Positions 1 to 8,800 of a stretch of DNA of 22,132 nt are shown here, piece by piece (position 1 is the stretch's first letter; each line of letters starts with the position of its first letter). The notes beneath the pieces were generated by a model. It ran no database searches and was not told the origin of the DNA. It saw nothing but the letters and a program-made list of their open reading frames with translations. A program made the position numbers and the translations under genes. Origin of the DNA: Chloroflexota bacterium (lineage in GTDB: Bacteria > Chloroflexota > Anaerolineae > Anaerolineales > UBA4823); contig DAOVXM010000003.1 in the NCBI GenBank assembly GCA_030636125.1, positions 1-22,132 of the forward strand, given 5' to 3'.

Positions 1-176
1 ATCACGGCTGGATCCTTCACATTGTTTCGCACGTAGCGAAGATCCTCCTCGCTAATCGGTGCAAACAACTCAACCAGACGTTCTTCATCCTCCAGAGTCA
101 TCGGGCGCAACAATACGTTGACTCCATCTTTGAGAGTGACAATATCACGGTAGTTTTTGATTTGATCTGGTAACAT
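1..176 (-). CDS. GNAT-like N-acetyltransferase, N-terminal fragment (runs off window)
   Basis: The 58 visible residues begin MLPDQIKNYRDIVTLKDG and continue with LLRPMTLEDEERLVELF and PISEEDLRY. This resembles the first beta-strand and helix of GNAT acetyltransferases (LKDG-x-x-V-LLRP followed by an acidic E/D-rich helix), including those found alone or fused to acyl-CoA synthetases. The acetyl-CoA-binding motif lies beyond the window edge, so the substrate cannot be judged. The start is chosen because a ribosome-binding site (AAGGAG, minus strand, about 189-194) sits 12 bases upstream, inside the last codons of the selenoprotein gene. The gap to that gene is only 9 bp, so the two are probably cotranscribed. 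A link between this protein and the redox complex is not evident; it may simply be the last gene of the operon. Confidence 0.6.
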   Translation of the reverse strand, partial: MLPDQIKNYRDIVTLKDGVNVLLRPMTLEDEERLVELFAPISEEDLRYVRNNVKDPAV

Positions 177-185
177 GGCAGCGCT

Positions 186-620
186 CTACTCCTTCGTTTC
201 TATATTCCGCAAGGGGCTCGGCCCTATTTGCCTGATCTCTTCTGTCAGTTCAATGGCTGATGTGGCAAATTGAGCGCCCATCGCAGCAGATACATTAACC
301 ATCTGGACACGACGGCCTTCAAGGCCGATCTCCTCCAATAACTTTCCAGCGAATTCAACCCGTCTTTGGGCGTTGATATTACCTTCCAGGTAATGGCAGT
401 CGCCATCCAGTCAACCTGCGACGATTACACCATCGGCGCCGTCTTCAAAGGCCCTCAACACGTACAGGACGTCCAGTTTGCCGGCGCAGGGCAATTCGAT
501 CACCTTGATCGAAGGGGGGTACTCCAGCCTCATCGAGCCGGCCAGGTCTGCCGCAGCGTAGGCACAATAGTGACAGCAAAATGCGACGATTTCGGGGTTG
601 AAGTTGTTTGTGGTCATCAT
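186..620 (-). CDS. mvhD: MvhD-type hydrogenase iron-sulfur subunit, predicted selenoprotein (Sec70, TGA 413-411)
   Basis: MvhD is the small [2Fe-2S] protein that passes electrons between a hydrogenase or formate dehydrogenase and HdrA. Codons 1-69 give an MvhD N-terminus with Cys15/16/19 (CCHYC) and Cys45 (LPCAGK). Codon 70 is TGA, followed in the same frame by LDGDCHYLEGN and a typical MvhD C-terminus ending IGPSPLRNIETKE at a TAG (188-186); full length is 144 residues. The paralogue at 5329-5856 has ACPIGNCHHVRGN here, so the TGA replaces its Cys72. A hairpin fitting a bacterial SECIS follows the TGA. VhuD, the methanococcal homologue, and some bacterial MvhD proteins are known selenoproteins. 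The ATG overlaps the hdrA stop by one base (TAATG), showing translational coupling. A nonsense mutation is the alternative, but the intact downstream frame and the hairpin argue against it. Standard gene callers will truncate this gene at 411. Confidence 0.88.
369..413 (-). promoter_or_regulatory. Predicted bacterial SECIS element with its UGA codon
   Basis: Reading the minus strand, UGA (413-411) is followed by a perfect 7-bp stem, AUUACCU/AGGUAAU (plus-strand 378-384 and 388-394), closed by a GGA loop. The loop starts 23 nt after the UGA and has G as its first base. A possible lower stem GGCG/CGCC (401-404 with 369-372) flanks an internal loop. Bacterial SECIS elements lie inside the coding sequence, with the apical loop about 16-37 nt after the UGA and a G near the loop start, as seen here. 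SelB binding is inferred; selA/B/C/D are not in this window. Confidence 0.8.
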
Positions 621-3600
621 TACTCCCGGACCGAAACGTGAATGCTATCTGTTGGTACGAAGCCCGTTTCTATAGGCGTTTTCCTGAACAAAGCATCCAC
701 TTTAGTCAATGTCTGGGCATCGGTATAGTGCATTAATTGTATGGCTCTGGCTGGGCATTCCGAGGCGCAGCTGCCGCAACCATGGCAAACGGCAGGTTCG
801 ATGTATGCTGCGCCAACAATATCGCCAACGCCGGTGTGCTCCCCGCTGATCTGGGGTACATCGTAAGGACAAATACGCACGCAGGTGAGGCAGCCGACAC
901 ATTTGAGTGGGTCGACAACTGCCACACGCGCGTTGGTCCGCATGGTCTCTTGTGACAGAATGATGGCAGCTCGCGAAGCGGCAGCCTGAGCCTGGGAAAT
1001 CGTCTCATCCAGGAACTTTGGGTAGTGCGCCAGACCAGCCATAAAAATACCCTCTACAGCAAAGTCTACCGGACGCAGCTTGACGTGAGCCTCCAGGAAG
1101 AAGCCATCCATATCTATGGAAAGTTTTAAGCGGCTGGCTAAATCCTGTATATCTTCAGGGGGGACAATCGGGGTGCTCAGGACAACCATATCGGGTTTTA
1201 GCTCCAGTTCTCTGCCCAGCATTGGCTCCCAGACTAGCACAGTGATTTCCGATGAAATTGTTTTGGTTTGCTGCGGCACCCCTTCGTTAATATTTACTTC
1301 CGGTTTGCGGTCAAAGTCGTAGTGTACGAATTGCACGCCTGCTCGCCGCGCTTCGGTGTACGTGCGTTCTTTGAAGCCATAGGTGCGGATATCACGGTTG
1401 ATGATTGTCACATTCGCCTTCGGGTTGAGTTCTTTGAGCTTGAGTGCATTCTTAAGGGCGGTTGTACAACATAAGCGGCTGCAGAATTTCTCGGCAGGGC
1501 CGATACACTGGATCATGACAATGGAATCAGGCAACCGGGAAATTGGTTGTCTGGCTATCTGGCTGTCAAGTGATCCATCTTCTGCCAGAAGAGCTTCAAA
1601 TTCCAGTTGGGTGAGGATGCGAGGGTCTTTGCCATAACCATATTCCTGGCCTTTGTACTCGATACCTCCGGTGGCGACGATCGTCACACCATGTTGTACC
1701 TGAAAGGTTTGCCCCTCGCGTTCGAGAGTCGATGTGAAATTCCCTTTGAATCCTCCTGTCTTAAATAGTTCAGTGTTTAAATGAACCTGAATCAGGGGAT
1801 GTTCTTTTACCTTGAAGGCTATCTCGGCGAGATATTCTTGCGGGCTCAGTGTTTCGATGTGACCATCGCTCGGTATAAAGAATCGCAGATGGCGCAGGTT
1901 GCCGCCCAGTTTGTCCTGGCGCTCGACAAGCTGGACTGGGAAACCTTGGTCAGCAAGCGTGAGGGCAGCCGTCATGCCGGCTGCGCCTCCACCAATAATC
2001 AATGCGGAATGGTTGACAGGTACATTGGAAACTTTGAGGGGTTCAAGCCTGGCAGCGCGAGCTACTGCCATGCGGGTCAGTTGTTCAGCTTTAGTGGTGG
2101 AACTGTCCCAGTCATTGGAATGAACCCAGGAACACTGGTTGCGGATATTGGCCATTTCGAACAGATGGGGGTTGAGCCCGGCTTGGCGAATAGCATCTTG
2201 GAATAATGGCTCATGGGTAATCGGTGTGCAAGATGAAACTACCACCCGGTTCAATCCCTGGGATTTGACTTGCTCGATGATGTGGGCGATCGTATCCTGA
2301 GAGCAGGTGTAGAGATTGTCTTCGGCGTGGACCACGCCAGGCAGCGTCTGGGCGTACTCGGCCACTTTGGGTACGTCGAGGTAGCCCCCGATGTTGGAAC
2401 CGCAATGGCAGACAAAAACACCGATCCTTGGCTCTTCGGAAGAGATGTCGCGTTCTGATGGATATTCCTGTCTCTGTGCCAGGGTGTGCCGTGAGGGGGC
2501 CAGTAGTCGAGCAGCATTGGCGGCGGCTCCGCTGGCTTCGATCAGGGATTCAGGAATGTCCTTGGGTTCGTTGAAAGGGCCGGCGACGTAGATGCCCTCC
2601 CGACTGGTTTGTAGCGGGTCGAATAAGGTTGTGTGGCAAAAACCATATTGGTCGAGTTCAATACCCAGTGTGCGTCCGAGCTTTTTCACCGGCTCGGAGA
2701 TTTCCATGCCCACCGACAGGACAACCAGGTCAAACTCCTCCTCAATGATACCCTTCCCATTTTCGTATGGTGTCGCGTAACGCACGATGAGGTTTTTTGT
2801 GAGCGGGTCTTCCTTCACCTCGCTTAGCCGGCAGCGGGTGTATTTCACGCCGTATTTGTTCTCCGCGCGGCGATAGTATTCCTCGTAACCCTTGCTGTAC
2901 GCACGCGTATCCATAAAGAAGATCTGGCAAGATACTTCACCATCGCCATTGCCGGTCCGTGCTTCAGCTCTGGCGTGTTCGATGGTCATGATGGCTTCTT
3001 TGGCGGCGTACATGCAGCACACAGAAGAGCAATAATCGTGGTTTTGGTCCCGGCTGCCCACACATTGTAGGAAGGCAATTCGCTTAGGGCTGCCGCCATC
3101 CGCAGGGCGCTGGATATGACCATTTGTGGGTCCGCTGGCGGACAACATGCGCTCATACTGCAGAGAGGTGAGCACATTCGGGTAGCGACCCAACCCGTAT
3201 TCCTCGGAGAGATGGGCATTGTATATCTGGTAGCCGGGAGCCAGGATGATGGCGCCGATGTTTAACTCTTCGGTGCGCCCGACGTCGTCATGATCGATAG
3301 CGTCCCGCCCGCAGGCGAAGACGCACGACATACACTCTGAGCATATGCCGCACGCCAGACAACGGGCTGCCTCGGCCTGTGCGCTGGCGTCATCATAACC
3401 ACCCTCGACCTCTGCGAAATTGTCCAGGCGTTGCTCCACTGGCAATTCGGGCATCGGTACACGTCTCTCAATTTTGATTTCGCCGCGAGCCAGGCGTTCA
3501 TCGATCTCTTGGTTAGAGAGGCGCACTACAGGCAGATCTGGTTTGGGAGGTGGCTCCAGAGGTTCGCCGCGCAGGTAGCGAATGATCGATTGAGCGGCGG

Positions 3601-5290
3601 TGTGGCCTCTTTCCACAGCCTCAATCACAAACGCCGTACCCGAAATGCAGTCACCGGCGGCGAAGACCCCCGGTCTGGAGGTGGCTAAGGTGTTGGGGTT
3701 GATAGCGATAGTCTGGGTATCTGTCAGGCCGACATTGGCGTCGCCAGGGATGAAAGCCAGACCAGCGCGCTGCCCAACAGAGAAGATCACCGTGTCGCAG
3801 GGGATGGCGTGGGTGGAATCTGGGATTTTCTCAACGTGCAGGCGACCGCGCTCATCGAAGCTGAAAGAGGCTGCTTGCTGGCATTCGACCCCGCGCACAC
3901 GCCCGTTCTCATCTCCTATAATACGCTCGAAAGTGCGTCCTGGGTGCAGGGTTATGCCTTCTGCCTCGGCTGCTTCCACCTCCCATGGGTGGGCCGGCAT
4001 TTCCTCTCGGCCTTCTAGGCTGGCCAGGTGGACTTCGCGACCTAAACGGACTGCACTACGCGCACAATCAATGGCAACATTCCCACCCCCTAGCACCAAA
4101 ACTTGTTGGCCAAGTTCTGGTACGTCTTTGGCGTCATCCTCATATTTGCCTAAACGTACATCTCTCAGGAAATGGGTATTGATCAAAACACCATCCAGGT
4201 CTGCCCCTGGAATGGGCAGGCGGATTCCTTCATGAGCGCCCACTGCAATCAGCACCGCGTCGAAACCTTGTTCAAAGATGTCATCGAGGTTATCGATGCG
4301 ATGGTTCAGGCGCAGGTCAACGCCTAAGTCGATGATGTCTTGCACTTCTCGTTCTATGATCTCGGTGGGCAGACGGTATTCCGGCACGCCGAGACGCAGC
4401 ATGCCGCCTGGAACGGGCATTGCCTCAAAGACAGTCGCTCCGAAGCCCTCCATCATCAAATCCTGCGCCGCGGTCAGTCCGCAAGGGCCAGCCCCGATGA
4501 TCGCCACGCGCTGGTCGAATAATCTGGGCGCCGGTTCTACAGGCTGGCGGGGTTCAGCATAGACTTCGTCGGTCACAAATCGTTTGAGCGCGCGGATATT
4601 AATCGGCTCGTCTAGCAATCCTCGATTACAGGCATCTTCACAGCGATGGTTGCAAATACGCCCACAGATGCCGGGGAAGGGGTTATCCATCTTAATCACC
4701 CGCAGGGCGTCATCCCAGCGTCCTTCCCGGATCAGAGCAATGTAACCTTGAGCGCGCTGGCTTGCCGGACAAGCATCCCGGCAGGGTGCGACACCTAGCT
4801 TTTCGATTGCGTATGCGTTTGGCACCGCTTGTGGGTACAGCTTGTAGATGGCGCGACGCGTTGCAATGCCTTCGTTGAAGGTGTCAGGCACGATCACCGG
4901 GCAGACCTGGGTGCAATCATCGCAGGAGACGCATCGGTTGGGGTCCACATAGCGGGGTGCGTGGCTCACCTGTACCGTAAAATCCCCAGCCTGGCCAATC
5001 ACATCCGACACCTCTGTATTTGTCATGATATGAATATTCGGATGCCGATCAACCTCAACGAGCTTCGGTGAGATGGTGCACATCGCACAATCATTGGTGG
5101 GGAAGGTCTTATCGAGTTGGGCCATTTTCCCGCCGATTGCAGATTTTGTTTCCGCCATATAGACTTTAAAGCCCTGTTCCGCCAGGTCAAGGGAGGCCTG
5201 CATGCCCGCGATGCCACCCCCGACCACCAGCACCGCACCGACGGGTTGCATGCTATTCGATTGAATTTCAGGGCTAAGCCTAGTTTTCAT
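620..5290 (-). CDS. hdrA: Giant HdrA-type flavoprotein: tandem HdrA with an inserted GltD/NfnB-like FAD-NAD(P) module
   Basis: This 1556-residue protein is more than twice the usual HdrA length (about 650). Domains in order: HdrA FAD domain (GGGIAGM at 24-30); half ferredoxin CVSCDDCTQVCP (120-131); a GltD/NfnB-like insert at about 168-640 with its N-terminal Fe-S helix region (PCRDACP 169-175, Cys209/213/217/221), FAD motif GAGPCG (266-271), NAD(P) motif GGGNVAID (401-408) and AAGD (544-547); a Cys-rich segment CLACGICSECMSCVFAC (644-660); the rest of the first HdrA domain (CSSVCC 754-759); then a complete second HdrA with the N-terminal cluster domain (Cys961, 963, 996, 1021, 1053), second FAD site (GGGAAGM 1100-1106), CSRLCC (1270-1275) and two C-terminal [4Fe-4S] motifs (1464-1475, 1502-1513). 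HdrA carries the electron-bifurcating flavin in Hdr complexes; the insert adds a likely NAD(P)H site. The chosen ATG has only a weak upstream AGGTAG; Met14 is an alternative. It couples to the selenoprotein mvhD by a 1-bp overlap. Confidence 0.9.
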   Translation of the reverse strand: MKTRLSPEIQSNSMQPVGAVLVVGGGIAGMQASLDLAEQGFKVYMAETKSAIGGKMAQLDKTFPTNDCAMCTISPKLVEVDRHPNIHIMTNTEVSDVIGQAGDFTVQVSHAPRYVDPNRCVSCDDCTQVCPVIVPDTFNEGIATRRAIYKLYPQAVPNAYAIEKLGVAPCRDACPASQRAQGYIALIREGRWDDALRVIKMDNPFPGICGRICNHRCEDACNRGLLDEPINIRALKRFVTDEVYAEPRQPVEPAPRLFDQRVAIIGAGPCGLTAAQDLMMEGFGATVFEAMPVPGGMLRLGVPEYRLPTEIIEREVQDIIDLGVDLRLNHRIDNLDDIFEQGFDAVLIAVGAHEGIRLPIPGADLDGVLINTHFLRDVRLGKYEDDAKDVPELGQQVLVLGGGNVAIDCARSAVRLGREVHLASLEGREEMPAHPWEVEAAEAEGITLHPGRTFERIIGDENGRVRGVECQQAASFSFDERGRLHVEKIPDSTHAIPCDTVIFSVGQRAGLAFIPGDANVGLTDTQTIAINPNTLATSRPGVFAAGDCISGTAFVIEAVERGHTAAQSIIRYLRGEPLEPPPKPDLPVVRLSNQEIDERLARGEIKIERRVPMPELPVEQRLDNFAEVEGGYDDASAQAEAARCLACGICSECMSCVFACGRDAIDHDDVGRTEELNIGAIILAPGYQIYNAHLSEEYGLGRYPNVLTSLQYERMLSASGPTNGHIQRPADGGSPKRIAFLQCVGSRDQNHDYCSSVCCMYAAKEAIMTIEHARAEARTGNGDGEVSCQIFFMDTRAYSKGYEEYYRRAENKYGVKYTRCRLSEVKEDPLTKNLIVRYATPYENGKGIIEEEFDLVVLSVGMEISEPVKKLGRTLGIELDQYGFCHTTLFDPLQTSREGIYVAGPFNEPKDIPESLIEASGAAANAARLLAPSRHTLAQRQEYPSERDISSEEPRIGVFVCHCGSNIGGYLDVPKVAEYAQTLPGVVHAEDNLYTCSQDTIAHIIEQVKSQGLNRVVVSSCTPITHEPLFQDAIRQAGLNPHLFEMANIRNQCSWVHSNDWDSSTTKAEQLTRMAVARAARLEPLKVSNVPVNHSALIIGGGAAGMTAALTLADQGFPVQLVERQDKLGGNLRHLRFFIPSDGHIETLSPQEYLAEIAFKVKEHPLIQVHLNTELFKTGGFKGNFTSTLEREGQTFQVQHGVTIVATGGIEYKGQEYGYGKDPRILTQLEFEALLAEDGSLDSQIARQPISRLPDSIVMIQCIGPAEKFCSRLCCTTALKNALKLKELNPKANVTIINRDIRTYGFKERTYTEARRAGVQFVHYDFDRKPEVNINEGVPQQTKTISSEITVLVWEPMLGRELELKPDMVVLSTPIVPPEDIQDLASRLKLSIDMDGFFLEAHVKLRPVDFAVEGIFMAGLAHYPKFLDETISQAQAAASRAAIILSQETMRTNARVAVVDPLKCVGCLTCVRICPYDVPQISGEHTGVGDIVGAAYIEPAVCHGCGSCASECPARAIQLMHYTDAQTLTKVDALFRKTPIETGFVPTDSIHVSVRE

Positions 5291-5328
5291 GGCAACTCAC
5301 TACCTATAAGAATTCACCTCGGATCTGG

Positions 5329-5856
5329 TTATCCACCTCCAGGGCGGGAGCTGACATGCCTGCCCCGGAATCCTGCTTCTTCGTCATCTTCAAACTCTAG
5401 TGCCCCTTTTATTGGTTTTTCTCCTTCATCTCCCGATTTAAGCGGGTTGGGGCCTAGCTCCCGGATTCGTTCGGTCATGGTTTGAGCAGCCATAGCAAAG
5501 GCATGTCCTTGGCTGCCCGACATAAAGAACATATCCAGCCGTTCACCACCCAGCCCAACATCATCCAAAATTTCTTTGGCTCGTTGGAGGCGGGCATGGC
5601 CACGTTCGTTGCCGCGTACATGGTGGCAATTGCCGATTGGACAGGCGACTACATATACGCCGTCGGCACCCTGTTCAAAGGCCTCTAGGAAATATTGGAT
5701 GTCAGATTTCCCGCTGCAAGGCAGGCGGACGAACTTGACATTCGCAGGGTACTGAATGTGCAAGGCACCCGCCGTATCCGCAGCCATATAGCCGCAGTAA
5801 ATGCAGTAAAAAGCGGTGATTTCTGGCTCGAAGGTTTTGTCTTTTTGTGTGCTCAT
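5329..5856 (-). CDS. mvhD: MvhD-type hydrogenase iron-sulfur subunit (cysteine form)
   Basis: A 175-residue MvhD-family [2Fe-2S] electron-transfer subunit, expected to dock on the neighbouring HdrA. The cluster cysteines are Cys18 and Cys21 (CIYC), Cys47 (LPCSGK), and Cys72 and Cys77 (ACPIGNCHH). The C-terminal LGPNPL motif is typical of the family. The start is placed at the ATG at 5856, whose ATGA overlaps the stop of the upstream hdrA by 4 bp and which is preceded by AAGGGG; an in-frame ATG 33 bp upstream lies inside hdrA and is unlikely. After residue ~150 there is an acidic tail (EFEDDEE) ending in a basic, Gly-rich stretch, which the selenocysteine paralogue lacks. The gap to the next gene (hdrA-gltD) is 38 bp. 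The paralogue downstream has Sec at the position of Cys72. Confidence 0.9.
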   Translation of the reverse strand: MSTQKDKTFEPEITAFYCIYCGYMAADTAGALHIQYPANVKFVRLPCSGKSDIQYFLEAFEQGADGVYVVACPIGNCHHVRGNERGHARLQRAKEILDDVGLGGERLDMFFMSGSQGHAFAMAAQTMTERIRELGPNPLKSGDEGEKPIKGALEFEDDEEAGFRGRHVSSRPGGG

Positions 5857-8800
5857 TGTGCTGCCCCTTGAATCATCGCGGTTTGCCAACTACCAAGCCC
5901 GCCGATATCACGCAGCATGATTTGCTCATCCGTGTAGCTGATCAACTGAATGGCATTGGCAGGGCATTCGCTAGTGCAGGTCCCGCATCCCTGGCATTGC
6001 GCGGTGTCAATATAAGCGGCTCCCCCCAGACCCCCAACACCGCTTCTCTCTTCAGATTGAAGTACCTGGGGGATGGCAAAGGGGCAAGTGCGCGTGCAGG
6101 TCAGGCAGCCCACACACTTGTCTGGATCGACTACGGCGACTACACCCCCGAGGTAGAGAGAGTCTCCTTGGGAGAGCAAAGTCAAGGCGCGCGCCGCGGC
6201 GGCCAAGGCGTGACTGATACTCTCTTCAATAAATTTCGGGTAGTGAGCCATCCCTGCCAGGAATATGCCCTCTCGCATGAAATCCATCGGGCGCAGCTTC
6301 ATTTGGGCTTCTGTAAAGAAACCCTCCGTTGAAAGCGGAACGCGCAACGTCTTGGCTAATTCCTCGGTACCTTCTGATGGGGCAATGGACATACTCAGGG
6401 GAATCAGGTCAGCGGAGAGGCTCAACCAACGATCTAGGGTTAAATCGCGCACGCGTACTTGAAGCTTATCTCCATTGGGGATGATTTCGGGAGGAGCATC
6501 ATCTGTATAGCGGATGAATACTACTCCCAATCGACGGGCTTCCGTGTAGTACTCTTCACGGAACCCGTATGTTACGATGTTCTTGTACAACACAGTCACC
6601 CGGCAGCCTGGGTTGAACAGCTTAAGGCGGATGGCGTTTTTCATCGTATTGGTGCAGCATACCCGTGAGCAATAGTCTGTGACGCCTGGGGGCTGTGCAC
6701 ATTGGATCATAACCACATCGTTTAACGCGGCGATTTCATTGGGGTTGTGGACGACTTTTTCTTCTAACTCGCTCTGGGTGATGACCTTGGGAAAATCTAA
6801 CCACGGGTGTTCATGGGTCTCACGCCCTCCGGTAGCGACGATCGTTACGCCATGTTCGATCCGGAAGGTCTCAATCGCCCCATCTGGCCTTGTGGTGCGT
6901 AGATCGGACCGAAAATACCCGACGTGCCCCTCGTGATGGATGAGTTCTGTGCGGGTCAGCGCCTGGATGTGTTGGTGGGCGCGTACGCGGTTGATCAAGT
7001 CTCGTCCTAAGCGACGGGGGTGATAGCCCTCGGCAACATAATATATGTTTTGGAGGTTACCCCCCAAGACTCCAGTACGTTCGATTAAATGAACATCATA
7101 ACCACTGTCCGCGATGGCGAGGGCCGCGGTCATGCCGGATAAACCTCCGCCGATGACCAGAGCGGATGGGCGAGAGCGGTGCTGTTTTTTGTGTATGGGT
7201 TGGGCTTTAGAAACACGGCCTACAGCTATTCTCACCAGTTCCTGGGCCTTGAGCCTAGCCAGTTCTGGTTGCCAGCGGTGGACACGGCCGCATTGTTCGC
7301 GTAAGTTAACCAGCTCAACAAGGTAGGGATTCAATCCCACCTGACGGATGGCACGTTGGAAGAGAGAATCATGGGTGCGGTTGCTGCAGGCTGCCATGAC
7401 CACCCTGTTCAGATTGAGTTCTTGGATCTTATCCTTGATATATTCGAGTTTGTCTGGGAAGCAGGCGAAATCGATGACCTCGGAGGAGGTAACACCTGGC
7501 CATTGAGCAGCTTGCAGCGCCAGATTGGGCACGTCGATTTCTTCACCCATGGTATCTCCACAGGAGCAGACGAAAACACCAATCCGGAGTGGTTCGCCGG
7601 TAACGTCGCGCTCAGGAGGTAAATCGTTGGCGGATAAGAAGGGCCATTCATGGGTGTGTGGGTAAGTGTTCAGGCGTTCGTTTAGCAAGCGCATCACTTC
7701 GGCAGCTGCCCCGCTGGCGTCGATGATTGTCTCAGAGATTTCTTTTGGAGAAGAAAAAGCACCCGCTACGAACACGCCGGAGTGGGAGGTCTGCAAAGGA
7801 GTAAATTTATCTGTCTGGCAAAAGCCGTGTTCGTTCAACTCGAGGTCGAGCATTTGGGAGAAGTGTTGGGCAGAGTCAGGTGGCTGCAACCCTACTGCCA
7901 GAACGACCATCTCGAAGCGCTCTTGTTGGGGTTGACCGTTTGAATCGGCATAATGCAAGATCAGATCGTGTGTTGCCGGATCTTCGCTAATGGCCGAGAC
8001 GCGGCAACGTGTGTATTGGATCCCGTGGCGATCGCGTGCCTTGGCGAAGTACGTGCTGTATTCTTTGTTGAAGGCGCGTTCATCCATAATGAAGATACGG
8101 CATTCCACATCTTCTCCCAAGCGTTGTTTGGCTAGGATAGCCTCTTTAGTGGCGTACATACAGCAGATGGATGAACAAAAAGTATTGTTTTGATCACGCG
8201 AGCCAATACATTGTAGCCAAGCGATCGAACGCGGAGATTGGTGATTGGATGGCCGGACGACAGTACCCTCCGTAGGGCCAGAGCGGCTAGCCAAACGCTC
8301 ATATTCCATCGCGTGTATCACATTAGGGTAGCGTTTATAGCCCAGTTCACCTAATTCGCTGGGATCATAAACCTGGAATCCAAGCGCCAGGACAATGGCA
8401 CCTACTTCGGTCGAGAGTAAGCGAGGTTGTTCATCCAGGTTGATGGCATTGCTCGGACACACCTCTACGCATTTACCGCACTCATCACAGTAAGGACCAC
8501 GCTCGATGACATAGCTATCTGGGGCGGCGCGCGCAGCCACTTTATACGCAGCTTTGTGCATGGTCATACCTTGCTGGTAGCTGTCCGGTAATTCGACCGG
8601 GCAGACTTCAGCACAATACCCGCAGTTGATGCAACGAATTGGATCGACATAGCGGGGTTCCTGGCGCAAGGAGACAGTGAAGTCGCCTGCCTGGCCCTCC
8701 ACATCAATCACGTGAGTATTGGTCAGGATTTCGATATTAGGATGTTGGTTTTGTTGGATATAAGCAGGGCTTATTGATGGCCGCGTGCAGCCGTAGCCGT

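Noticed and set aside
411..620. A 69-residue stand-alone protein ending at the TGA (413-411)
   Set aside because: The frame continues with a complete MvhD C-terminus, the TGA aligns with a conserved Cys, and a SECIS-like hairpin follows, so this is the first half of a selenoprotein.
3600..4235. A 211-codon plus-strand frame inside hdrA-gltD
   Set aside because: It lies antisense to a gene with clear FAD and NAD motifs; its Ser/Pro/Arg-rich composition is typical of a shadow frame.
5847..6332. A 161-codon plus-strand frame over the mvhD/hdrA junction
   Set aside because: Antisense to the C-terminal ferredoxin of HdrA, with no domain features.
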